DNA from: Berberis thunbergii
Lineage: Eukaryota > Streptophyta > Magnoliopsida > Ranunculales > Berberidaceae
DNA: 64,000 nucleotides
Reading direction: 5' to 3'
Assembly (NCBI GenBank): GCA_003290165.1
Contig: QNQO01006225.1
Location: 62,001-126,000 of the forward strand
Both the position numbers and the translations under genes were made by a program. Positions 46,090 through 58,000 of the stretch are shown one piece after another. The notes beneath the pieces were generated by a model, which saw only the letters and a program-made list of their open reading frames with translations, did not search any database and was not told the DNA's origin. The stretch's first letter is position 1; each line of letters begins with the position of its first letter.

Positions 46090-47215
46090 ACAACAAGAAA
46101 AACCTAGTCCGACTAAGGATCAAGATGGCTTAAAATGATGGTCTAGTCAGAAGCTCATAAAGTCTGGTCAAGATGACTTGTCGCCTTCCATTATAGCCTA
46201 GTCCGACTAAGGTCCAAGATGGCTTAAAACGAGAAGTCTAGTCAGAGCTCAAGAAGCATGATTAAGATTACTTGTCGCCCCATTTTGTAGCCTAGTCCAA
46301 ATGAGGATCAAGATGGCTTAGGGTGTCCAAATTTAGTCCAAATGAGGATTAATATGGCTTGAAAGAACACAGTCTAGTCATAGCTTAGGAAGCCTAATCA
46401 AGTTTATGTGTTGCCCCGCTCTGCAGCCTAGTCCAAATTAAACCCAAGATGGCTCAGAGTGTCCAAGCCTACTTCAATTGAGGATTACGATAGCTTGAAG
46501 TATTTAAGTCTAGTCAGAGCTCGGGAAGCCTAATCAAGATGACTTGTAAGTAGCCTAGTGCGATTAAGGATTAACATGACGTATAATATTAAGTATAGTC
46601 AAAACTCAGGAAGCCTGATCAAGATGAATTTTAAATAGCCTAGTCCGATTAAGGATTAACATGGCGTACAATATCTATGTTTATTTAGGGCCCAGAAAGT
46701 CTTATCAAGTTGACTTCTAAGTAGCCTAGTCCAATTAAGGATTCACATGGCGTACAATATCTAAGTCTAGTCAGGGCTCAGGAAGTTCGATCAAGATGAC
46801 TTCTAAGTAGCCTAGTTTGATTAAGATTAACATGGCTTACATGATTTAACTAGTCATTTCAGACTTAGACGATTTCTAAGCATCTTAGTCCGATTAAGGA
46901 TTAACACGGCGTACATTATTTAAGTCTAGTCCTTTTAGACAAAGACGACCTCTTTGCAGCCTAGTCTAGTTAAGGACCAAAAGGGCTTAAATTATTTAAG
47001 TCTAGTCAGTTCTGACTAAGATGACATTTTTTTACCTAGTCTGAATGAGGAACAAGATGGCCCAGATTATTTAAGCTTAGTCATTTCAGACTAAGACGAC
47101 TTCGTTGCAGCCTAATCCATTTAAGGATCAAGACGATCTAAGTCGTTTAAGTGCACTTAGGACTAAATGGTTTTGACAACTTACCTACGCAACCTAGTCT
47201 AAATAGAGACTGAGG
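46090..47215 (+). repeat. Tandem repeats of Tat element 2
   Basis: About a dozen degenerate units, many 85-91 bp apart, each containing AGCCTAGTCCGATTAAGGAT, an ATGGCTTA or ATGGCGTACA piece, GTCTAGTCAGAGCTCAGGAA and GATCAAGATGACTT. Units near 46103, 46194, 46285, 46424, 46551, 46637 and 46719 are clearest. They sit between integrase and the antisense ORF. Confidence 0.88.
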
Positions 47216-47219
47216 ACTT

Positions 47220-49933
47220 AGCTAAATTTGGAGTTCGAATATTCAATCACAAACACAGATGCAAAGAAGACATGAAAGAAGAAAATATACAATTTATTGA
47301 TCAGACAAACATCTGAAGTATACAACAAGCTCCATTCCAGGAGGAGTATCAGAACTGGTGCAGTAGATGCAGGTTTGAAAGAAATCAAAGCAGTCAGGGA
47401 AGAAGCCTGAATAGGTCTTGAATCGACAATAACAAACTCTAGGACATCTGGAGTAACCTCATACAAAGAAGGCGAGAAAGGAAGGGATTCATTCACCTCT
47501 TCGAAGTACTCGTAAGTCAGCGTCCTATAAGCAGATATGTCCCAATCTTCATGTTCCTCATTGATCAGATCAAGCATCTCATGCCACCCTTCGACAACCC
47601 GGCTGAACTGAACAATTTTTGTAGCCTCGTGAAGATTTTTCTATATGGCTTCCCACTGAGCCTTTGAGATGGTAAGTTCCTATTTGGACTGAGCCAATTT
47701 TCCTTCATAGTTTGCCATCCTACGGGCAGCCTCATCACTCTTGGTCCGCTCAAAATCCAGTTGTTCCTTCACGTGGACCAACTCCTGATCAGAATAGAAT
47801 TGCTGCAACTAAGCATTCTCACGGAAATTTCCCTGATAAGCATACTCAGTCCATTCCTCTACCAAAGCCCTCTGAGCGTCAGCAACAGCCCTCTAAGCAA
47901 ACTCCAACTCATCAGCCATGACAGTCTTATCAGCAGCCACCCTATCCAAGCTCTCCTGGGCCTCCTTCAGCGGCTACACCACACCGGATTTGAAAGTTAA
48001 CTGCCCTTTCAGAGCATCCAACTCAAAAAGGGCTTTTGAGAGCCTTAATTGCTTCTCAACAAACACCCTCTATAAGGCATATACTTTATACCGAGCATCC
48101 TCCACCTCAGTCCCCACCATGCCAACATAGTTCAAGTGAGCCATCCCTAGTCATAAAACATATGCAAAGCTATAAGCAGGAAGCAAAACAACAATCAGAA
48201 CAAATATAAAAACACTAGTTGCAAACGTACCACCATCAGGTGCTTCTGTCCCTGATCAAAGTGATCTCCCACAATCCTCTCAGGTGGAGGCTCATGGTTG
48301 GTCAGCCAGTGGTACCAATCCTTGATGTGCTGGCAAAAGCTCTCTCGGTAGTCCACTTCATGATGCCAAAAGTGGTTGCCATAAGTACCAAGGTGGAGAG
48401 TTCCCAAAGCAAAAGGACTAACTCGAGCGTCTGAAAGAAGGACCTTGGGGTTAGGAATCAGATCCGCCCTTCTCGTGCAATGTCGAAAGAAGGAAAACTA
48501 AACACACCTTTTCCCTTGTCTTGTAGCAAACAATAGAGGATTTGAGATAGGCATGTCTCGCACATCAGGATTGATAGATGGGAATTTAGGCAACCAGTCA
48601 GTCTGTTGATCAACCATCCTTAGAGTCAGGGCCCCCAAACTTTGCCCTCGACCACCAGCCTCAGAATCAACTGACGGATCATAGGCGAAGTCTTCCAAAG
48701 AAGGTTGCTCTCCCTCAGGGTTGGCAGAGTGCCTCAAGGAAACTTGGAGTATCCTATTCGACACCATATCAGCCTCCTCCTCGCTCATCTTACTGGGTCA
48801 TAATCCCCACAAACTTATTTTCCAAAGTAGATAGTGGAACACGAGGAAATGGAGGAAGTAAAGCAAAAGACTCCAGCACCTTTCGGTGCAGGTTGTTTGA
48901 ATCAGTATCAGCTTCTTCACCAGTCCGACTGGGATCATTTATCCCAGCAAACTGCACAAGTTCCCTTTCCTAGAAACTCAACAAAGCTGGAAGATCAGTT
49001 GGAGTAGTGCCATACTTGGCCTTCTTTAGCAAATGGACTGGAGAAACTAACCCTTCCAAAGCCTTTCTCTTCAAAGGGCTAGGTATTTTCACTACCCGGA
49101 GCTTCTTCTTGATTGGTTCTGCAGCACGACTCTTTGCCCCTGAAGGTGAATCTTTAGGAGCGGTTACAGTCTACAGCAGAGGCCACTTTGCCTGATGGTC
49201 TATGAACTGAGGACATCCAGAATGGCCCTCACCGACAGCTTGAGAAACTGATCCATCACATCTTCATTTTCATTGCTGAAAGTTGGAGAGGGCAAGTCTC
49301 GAGTACAAAACAAATGCCAATTCAATCAGCCAACAACAACAACTGTGACAAAGCCAAAAATGAAGCAAAGGAAATAAGAGCTTAATTAGATTTCTGATGG
49401 TGCGAATAACAGATTGGTCATCGAACGTAAAGTACCCAGAGTCGATAGAAACAAGAAAACAATACTTTTGCCAATTCTTAAAATCGTCTTGGGAGTTTGT
49501 CCAGACAGGCAGACTTCCTCAGATAACAGATCCCTTTAGGATTCATCCAAATGGATGTTAATGATCAACACCCTCGTTGACAAACGAAGCCTAGACTCAT
49601 TTGCCTGATCAAAATTGCTATCAGAGCCCTCTACCCATTGGGTGCCAATTGGGCTGGAGGGATGTCATGGTATGTTAGGAAACGCCAGATGGCATTCGGC
49701 CGAAGTGAGAAAACGAAGGCCCGCCCTAAACATGGCCTTGTAAAGACAGACATAACCCTTACTCGGTTGGGAAGGCAAGTCACCAGGCCCCATGAGGATG
49801 AGTTCTAGATCATCAAGAATATGGTCTTGTTGATGGAAATCAACCAGGTCTGCCTCCATCATCAACTACACCTTAAAGAAGTAAAGGCTGGCAGAAATTC
49901 AATCACGAGAAAGAGTTCTTTTGCCAGACATGG
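47220..49933 (-). pseudogene. Tat element 2 antisense ORF (PF04195-type), broken
   Basis: Starts on the minus strand at the ATG 49933-49931 (MSGKRTLSRD, then a stop). It continues ILDDLELILMGPGDLPSQPS, GYVCLYKAMFRAGLRF and PIGTQWVEGSDS, matching the Transposase_28 'putative gypsy type transposon' domain. Downstream are acidic and coiled-coil-like parts (MSEEEADMVSNRILQVSLRH; FSSAGLSKGGMRCLI) and an end near DTPPGMELVVYF. Function of this family is unknown. It is a recognised extra ORF of Tat elements. Confidence 0.7.
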
Positions 49934-50214
49934 TTTAGTAGAAGCAAGAGTTGTTTCGGATTAGAGTTGAAAGCTCGAAGACAGATTATAGCAAAGAGCT
50001 CTAGAAGTTTTGAAGATGTAAAGAGACCAAATTCCCCAAAATTAGCCTTATAAGCTTGGCGTGTGGACGAGGCGACAACCCAACAGTCGCACCAGCATTA
50101 AATGTTGTGCAGAGTCCTAAGAGGCGCCAAAAAAGGTCATCATGGCATAACACAATCTCTCACGTTAGCTGAGTTAGTGGGGTGAGTTAGTGGCCCCACA
50201 CGTGACCCCACTAA

Positions 50215-50231
50215 CTAGGGGGAGTAACTAA
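50215..50231 (+). other. Polypurine tract of Tat element 2
   Basis: TAGGGGGAGTAACTAA lies directly before the 3' LTR. Confidence 0.65.
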
Positions 50232-50839
50232 TGGGACATTGAACAAAGATCTAATCGCAGACGTACATGTGGCACAAACAACCCTAATGGAAGATGACAT
50301 GGATGGACTAGGCCCTAGGTGGTCCTAAGGCATGTCTCAATCAGGCCAAATCCAGCCTATAAGTCAGGAGATCAAGCCTAGTGTGGCAACGATCTAGGAG
50401 CTTGGCCTAGGACAGAAATGCCAGAAAACAAACCCTTGGGCTAGAATAAGACCAAAGCCCATTTGGACCACCCATAATCAATTTAAGGACGTTGAATTCA
50501 AAAGGGAAACAAAGGCCAACGAAGCTTAAGTTATGGACGGGTGAAAACCCTGCAAAGACATAACTTGTTAGGGGGAGTTTCTGAACAAGATCTCCTCCCC
50601 CATTGTACAATAGAGGTAGAGTCAAGGACAGAAATGAATTCTCTCATTATATAAGTTGAACAAAATAGATGACCGAGGTAAGAAACCCTAATTCTATCGA
50701 CCAAAACTACCGTCTTGTTTAGAGCCTGACTTTACTATCGGAGTGCCTTCGGCCGGCACAAGGTGGTCTTTGGTTCACCAGTGCTTATTTTGTAGGTCAA
50801 AGTCAAGGAGGACGAATTTGCAAATGATGAATTTGCGCA
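50232..50839 (+). repeat. 3' LTR of Tat element 2
   Basis: Direct repeat of 40184-40779. Its last 30 bases contain an extra near-copy of the end (GACGAATTTGCA then GATGAATTTGCGCA), so the exact terminus is uncertain by about 16 bases. Confidence 0.82.
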
Positions 50840-52086
50840 CTTCAAGAGTGTTTTACAAACATAATACAAGAAGGAATGGAAGGGAAGGGAATTGCAATTG
50901 GTTGTTAGTAAATGATATGCGTCAGTCAATATGTGTCATAGCGATAAATAATTGGGGTCATGGGCAACCAAGGTTCGGGCAGCAATTCTAAAATCATTTG
51001 AAAATGAGATTTGTCCATTGGATGTAGATTGTAGAACAAAGTTTACCATGAAACAACAAAAAAGTTACATTATCTAATTTAATGAGGCTGCATCAACCGA
51101 GGATACACGACCCCCATTACAAATTTCTAGATTGAATTTACTTGCTTTCAAGTGTAACTTCATTATGGGCTTGTTCAACATTCAAATGGCTTTTTTTTTG
51201 TGCATTGGTCTTTTCATAATAGATTACTCTCATAAAATTTTCGGTCCATTCCCATAGTTGGTGTCTAAAAGACATGGTATTCACTTATTTTTTATTTTTA
51301 TTTTTTTGGAAAGCGAGCTATGTTTTTATAGAATCTCATAACCTATCAACAAGGTGCGACCTATAGGTCAACACCATAAAAAGTAACCATGGTGCGACCT
51401 ACAGGTCAACACCACATGGTATTTACTTTATTTTAGCTGATGTGCAAAATATTGCAATACAGTATTTTATGAGTGGTTTGAAATTTTGTTCTCAGTAAGA
51501 AAATAGCTACATCACAAGGGCCTTGGAAATGGAACATTCATGTCATCCGATACAATCCACAAAGTTCATTATCCTGTCATTTCTGAATGCGCTTATTAAT
51601 CCCCTGTTTCCTCGAACGCAATATAAACTAAAAGTGGAACCTGTAAATTGCAAATGTTTAACTTTCAAACTTGGATAAATAGCTGCTAAAATGTTTTAGA
51701 CACCTTCAATGTCAGAGATGCAGAAATACAAACTGGTGGGTTAAGGAGAAAAAAAAGGAAGAGAAAGATACAACTTATTCGTCTTTTGTTATGAAAGATG
51801 CAACTTACTTGTCTTTTTGCTATTAGGATTTTTTTTTTTCAATTACATCCTATGATAGGGCCAATGTACTAGTCTTATCGTCTTCATCCTAGAAAGGATC
51901 CCTGCCTAATCTCTCTGATTCGTGCATATCACCCTCTCCTTCTAGTAAACGAATCATGGTATCCTTAAAACAATCACTCTAGAACTCAATATAAGTTGAA
52001 GCGGGTACCCACTCTCAAAATGAAAATAATCCAGATCTGGACAAGAAACCCTATTTTTCATCCTGTGGGGTATTGCAACAACCTTC
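50840..52086. other. Spacer downstream of the phosphoglycerate-mutase-like gene
   Basis: No coding region supported. It holds a short tandem duplication at 51345-51415 and, at its right end, the probable 3' untranslated region of the minus-strand gene that stops at 52087. Confidence 0.5.
51345..51415. repeat. Two-copy tandem repeat
   Basis: GGTGCGACCTATAGGTCAAC then ACCATAAAAAGTAACCAT is followed at once by GGTGCGACCTACAGGTCAAC and ACCACATGG. Each copy contains the palindrome ACCTATAGGT or its variant. Confidence 0.85.
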
Positions 52087-55000
52087 CTATGCTGATGATG
52101 GAACTTCTACCTCTGGGAGCTTTTCAGGAGCAGCATCACTGGGGAGATCAAGCCCAGAAGGGATCTTTCCTGGATAGTTGGTTGTTGAAGTATCTGACCC
52201 TGCCATGCTACAAAAAGAGAAATTAAATTTAGTATCTCTCCATGAAACATAGAACCTACAAAAATCCTCCTACAAATACATTCTCACCTTTTGTCAACAA
52301 TCACCACTGAGCGGAGCTCGCAATTAGCAAAGCTGCAGTCAAAGAGTACAAACTCCATTATTCGCTTAGTCACAACAACAAAAGTAGCTAAAGCGGTCTG
52401 CATGTTACTCGAAATGACCCAGGGCCACGTAGTTACTCTTTAACTTTTCAAATACTCTAGAAAAAAAAGCCACATAGAAGACCAAACCCAAATATGTCCA
52501 CTTTCTAATTAACATGGGTTCAACTAGCAGGATGAAATCATTCAGTAGTCAGATAGATACTAATAAATTTTCTTTTCGATGGAATCACTTTATTGCTTTC
52601 ATGGCTATATATATGCAATAGAAGCAATTGATCTTCTATTTGTTTATCAAGCAGTGCCATACTTTAACTACTTATTTTCAAGGTTCATATGATTTATATG
52701 AACATCTTTGAAAGTTTGAATACTTAATAATTTTAGAACAGGGAAGAGGATATAAATCAGGGAAAAAATTGAAAAATGAGCAAGGCACAAATGCCAATCA
52801 TAAAAAGGAATGCAAGTATAAAATATGCAGAAACAACTGCCAGAAACAATGCATAATACCTGATGTATTTATACTATCTGTTTCATAAAATTGAGTAAGA
52901 CAGAATTATGAGAATCGATTTTATTCATTTATACTTATGCATGTGTCTTGCACTTGTTTTGTAGGTAGGCTTTGAATATAGTAGTACATAGTTAAATTGG
53001 GTGGAAAAAATGGAGGTAGGGGTACAACCCCTCCAAAATGTAATTAGGGGTGGGCACAGGACGGGATAGACCTCATCCCTATCCCATCCCGTTTGGGACC
53101 AGAACAAGATCGAGACGGGATAGACCTCATCCCTATCCCATCCCGTTTGGGACCAGAACAGGATCGAGACGGGATAGACCTCATCTCGACCTCATCCCAT
53201 CCCACATTGAATTTCATCTAAATAGTCCTCCAATGAAAAATAACAAAAGAATTTCATCTCACATTGCTCACACACCAATAATGTAAAATTTATGTACAAA
53301 TAATTTTCATCATAACAATATCAAATGTCATATAAAATTTGTGGAGGGTTACTTACAATGGAATTAAGTTTGTCAAGTGAATGATAGGAGATGGAAGGAA
53401 CCCCTCCATAGATCCGTGTTGCATATTTTCGCAAGAGTTGAAATACCATTCATACAAGACACGATTATGAGCAATGTTCTCCAACTACATAACTCATAGT
53501 GCAAAACTAAACCAAACCATCATTTGCCTTTATTTTTTACAAGAAAAATTTTCTATAACTAATCAAAAATGTGAAAAAGCATAAATTTGCATGGGTCCTA
53601 TGTAACCTCAAATATTCAAATTGAAGTTTCTACCTAACCAATGAGTATTAAATCAAGCAAGTAAATTTTCAAACAGTAGATGTTTTTATTTAATTTCAAC
53701 ACATTCTAAATTTTCCTTTAGAAGAGTAGTTTGATTAAAACTAATAATAAATATTAAATAACAAATTTGGGACGGGACGGGATGGGCCATATTGAAAATC
53801 TACATCCCGATCCCATTCCACTATATCATGACCGGACGGGATCGAGATGGGTTTGATCAATCCCAAAAGGACCCAAAAAAATCGGGACGGGATGCCCACC
53901 CCTAAATGTAATTGTGACTGGGTTCTGATTTGATGAAAGGGGTGAGGACCTTCAACCCCATGCTTGTATATGTATTTGATGGTAAGGTTTTGGATCCTAG
54001 AATAAATAAACGCCTTGGAAGGTTCAAACGGACTTGTGATGACACCCACCAAAAGTCTTTCCACTAAGATAGAAACGTAATGATTTCTAAGGATCCCCAA
54101 ATCTACATAATAAGTCAGGTTTTTTTTTTTTTTTTTTTTTGTGTGTCGACAAAGAGGTTTGGAGTCGAAACAAATGCTCTTTGGAGATGAAGTATTGCAG
54201 CCAAGTATGGGGCTTCCTCCCAAGATTGGTTCACCAAAACTCAAATTAACAATATGGGTAGAAGAAAATCATAAATGTGAACAATTGTCTGGAGGACTGG
54301 ATTCCCTTTGAAGCTCGGAATGGGAAAAGAATTCAATTCTGGAATCACAAACGGGTGGAAGAAGATACTCTCAAGAACTCCACCCCACACATCTCTAGGA
54401 GTAAGCAAAGCAAAATAAGGGATGTTGGTCTATCAACAACACAAATCCAAGAATAGAATTTTCACCTCAGAAAAGACTGAATGATTTGAAGTAGATCAGA
54501 GGATTAAATCTTCTCATCACCATCACTGCAAACATCCAACTGGATGAATAAATGGTTATGGGGAATAAAAGACGAACAATTCTCCATCAAAGAGTGCTAT
54601 GACTCTCTTGCTCCCAGGTATGTTCCTTCCCTGTCTGATCAGAGACTTCACCAACTCCGGGATCAAAGATATTGCCCCCAAACCCATAGCTTCATTTCTG
54701 TTCTGGACAGTTCTCCAAGATAGAATCCTCAGTATTGACAATATCATCAAAAGGGGGTTGAGCGTCCAAAAGCAATGTGTTCTCTGCAAAAGGGAATAGG
54801 AATTAATTGACATACTGTCCTGTGCCCTTTCTAGAGAACTTTGGAGCAAAGCACTGGTTGAATTTCTCATAAATGCTGACTGTGGAGTCTGTGGAGTTCC
54901 TCTCATATTTCCCATCTTCATCTCACCCGCACAGGTCAATAGGCTTGTAAAAGCTTCTCCCAGCCATGGTTTGGGTCGTTTGGAGCGAAACGAACAATAG

Positions 55001-58000
55001 AATCTTCAGAAAATTCACATGTAGACACTTTTGACAGACACTAAAGTCACCCTCTAGATGTGAAACAACACTCGGGGGATATTTATGGATATTCCATTTT
55101 GATCTTGTATGTTCCATTGGGACAATATCGTACATAATAGTGTTTCATGATGTATTTTATTTTTGTTGGGCTCGGTGCTTCATATTTCACTATCCTCATT
55201 TTCCAACTGAAATTCTCTTGTTTTAATGATTAAGAAAAAAAAAAAAAAAAAGTAAAACCACATAATGTGATTTAATGTATCCAAACCACTAAGACAGCTA
55301 ACAACCCTACAAAGCTTTTCGAAAGAGAGCACAACATAATTTCTTGATAAAATATCAAGACTCCCCTGGTATTTGAGGTCAGACCACCTACCATGTAAAT
55401 TTTTATTCAGAAAAGTCAATTAGTATAGCAATTACATTGACTTCAGTTCAAAAGATCAAATTATAAGAAATTCTTTCAACATTGAGAACAGGTAAATGTC
55501 AATTTCTCAGAGATTTTCCAACATAACTACAATGCATTGTAAATTTAAACACCAAATAAACACACCCTAAATCTTATTCTAATCAGGAAGAGAAGCATAG
55601 TCTTCAAAACAGTAACCTGCAACCTTTCCTTTTGTTGTGGAAAAGAAAATAAAATTAAAAGCATTGGAACTCAAGGGACCTACCAAAACCCAAGTATATA
55701 TAGTATATATGCAGATTACCTAATTATCTTTCCAAGTATCCCCAACCTCAAAATGAAAACTTCAAGTACTACAAGATAATAATACAATACAGAAAAACTA
55801 ACTGTGTGCAGATTTCTTTCTTCATCAATGGATGCAATTCATCTCCAAATGCACTTAAGGTATGAAACAAGAATCCACTATGAGTGACAATGGCAATCTC
55901 CTTCTCTTTCCTTGTCCACAACCTAGACAATAGGAAACAAAGGTATTAGGTTGATGCGGTGGTCTCATTCACAAAGCTCCAATATATCAACAATGACAAC
56001 CATATAAAAAGATAAAAGTAGTAAGATGTCTAAAACTATGTAGTTAAATCCGAAAGCGGTCGCAGCGCGGTCTAGGACCGAATTACGATTAATCAGTAAA
56101 TTTTCAAAGTATATATTTTTAAAATTTAATCATAGTCATAGATTACAAAAATAAATAATTAATCAAAATGGTGTAAATTTGTAATTATATAACTTTACTA
56201 ATTATCTGCCAAGCTACTTAAAACATAATAAAAGAAAATTGTAGTTTGTTCTAACAACCAAGCTACCATGACAAACATTCAGAAGAAAAATACATGTAGA
56301 CTTAACAGGACGAACCAACCTACATGTCCCACTAACCCATGAAGGTAAATCATATTACTTTGCATCGAAGATATTTCTTGATTTTAGGTTTTTTTTTTTT
56401 TACATAGTGATAAATCGGTGAGTCGGTTCGGTCGATTAATCAGTGACTTGTTGATTAATCGGTGTTTGCTAAACCCAACCGATTTCACCAAATTTGGTTC
56501 GGTCAAACCCCGAATTGTGATTAATCAGCAATTTTCCGCCGCATTAATAACTTAGCTAAAATGGTAATCTGACCAGTGTAGTAAAAGCGACCGCTTAAAG
56601 CGAGAAGCGGTGACAACACGATTTTTTTTGGCCCAAAGCGAAAAAGCAAGGAAAAGCGAGATTTTTTAATTTTTTAAATTTATTTTTTATTTTTACATAG
56701 AAATTTTGGTAATGAGATATATTATTAGGATTACATATTTTTACAATAGTGATTGGTTCCAGTTTTCAAATACTCTAAAGTCCACACAAAATCTTCATGT
56801 CTTTTTATTTATTTATAATTTTTTTAATAGTTATTAAGTATCAGCATACAACTATATTTCTAATTTGCTACATAGAATACTAATATGAGAAAATTTCTAT
56901 TAAAATTGTTGGTTACTTAGATATCTTCAAATAAATTTAAAATTGTTTACTTATTAATTTATTTTCATACTTTAATTAGGTGATTGAATTGATTGAGGAT
57001 TATTTGATGAAATATTAATCATTATTATAGTGCAAATTATTTAGGGAATTACATACTAATTATCATTAATATAACATTAAAACATTAATCTTCTATTTAA
57101 ATGGCTAAATATAAGTAAAATGCAAATAAATGCATTTTATAAAATTTTATTTTTTATTATGTTCACTTTACGAACGTAAAGCGCTCGCTTCGCTTAAAGC
57201 GGTAAGCGGGGGTCTTTGCTTCAACGCTTTGACTATTGTGAATCTGACATTGTGATCCCTAAGGGAAAAATACAATATGAAAAAATGATTAAAAACACAA
57301 AATAATAGCATATGATAAAGCAAAAAAAATATAAAGAAGATCAATGATGCTAGCTGAGAGAAACCCAAGTTGGAACAAGATTCTATAATGCTACGCTTGC
57401 CTGGTAAAATACATACATGTTTAAGAAATTTATTGGAAATTGATTCTTTCAACAATGGAGAATGCAAAACATTGTTGCTAAAATTTTCAAACAAAACTAG
57501 ATTAGAAATGTGTTTACCAGTTAATGAACTTTTTCCCCCTTGCTGCAACTTCTTCATTGGTCTCCCTAATGTCCGGCTTCCATAAAACGTCGTCCTCATT
57601 TTCAATCTAGACATTTCAAAATATCATTCAAGCACAATTCTTCAAATATAAGTAGGACCCCACTTCAGCAGCCAAAATATGACAATCATGTCAAATTGCT
57701 TGTAAGCAGGGTTTGTTCAACAGTTCAAGCATAATCTTATACTAGACATGGAGCATATGGTAAGACACTTGCCAATGAAAAATCAATTGCAGGGAAAAGA
57801 GGGTGATATTCGGTAATGTTTCTCCTTTTATCACATGGATGAACTCCCTGTAAAAAAAAAAAAGTAGATTAATTGATAATGATAGAAATCGACTGTAAAG
57901 ACAAGGCATAAGTAGAAAAGTGTTATATATACTTTGATTTCTTTAAAGATCAAGTTGATAAAATACGAGGACATCTGCCTTAAAGTTTAAACTTGAAGGA

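Larger units (their letters stand above)
40184..50839 (+). mobile_element. Tat-lineage Ty3/gypsy element 2, full-length but decayed
   Basis: LTRs 40184-40779 and 50232-50839 enclose gag, protease, RT, RNase H and integrase in order, a tandem-repeat block, an antisense ORF and a polypurine tract. LTR boundaries were set by aligning TGAGACCTCGAACAATC with TGGGACATTGAACAAAG and the CGCA ends. I found no matching pentamer next to them (ATAGA versus CTTCA), so the ends may be slightly off or the flanks rearranged. All domains carry many stops. Its LTRs look unrelated at the start to those of element 1, yet gag and the antisense ORF are homologous. Confidence 0.85.

Noticed and set aside
40179..50844. 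A target duplication for Tat element 2
   Set aside because: Flanks ATAGA and CTTCA (or AATGA with the shorter end) do not match.
54556..54939. Minus-strand ORF of 127 residues
   Set aside because: Antisense shadow of the LINE zinc-binding region, which is recognisable on the plus strand.
56041..56560. A transposon bounded by the two GATTAATCAG repeats
   Set aside because: The repeats are direct, not inverted, and no duplication was found.
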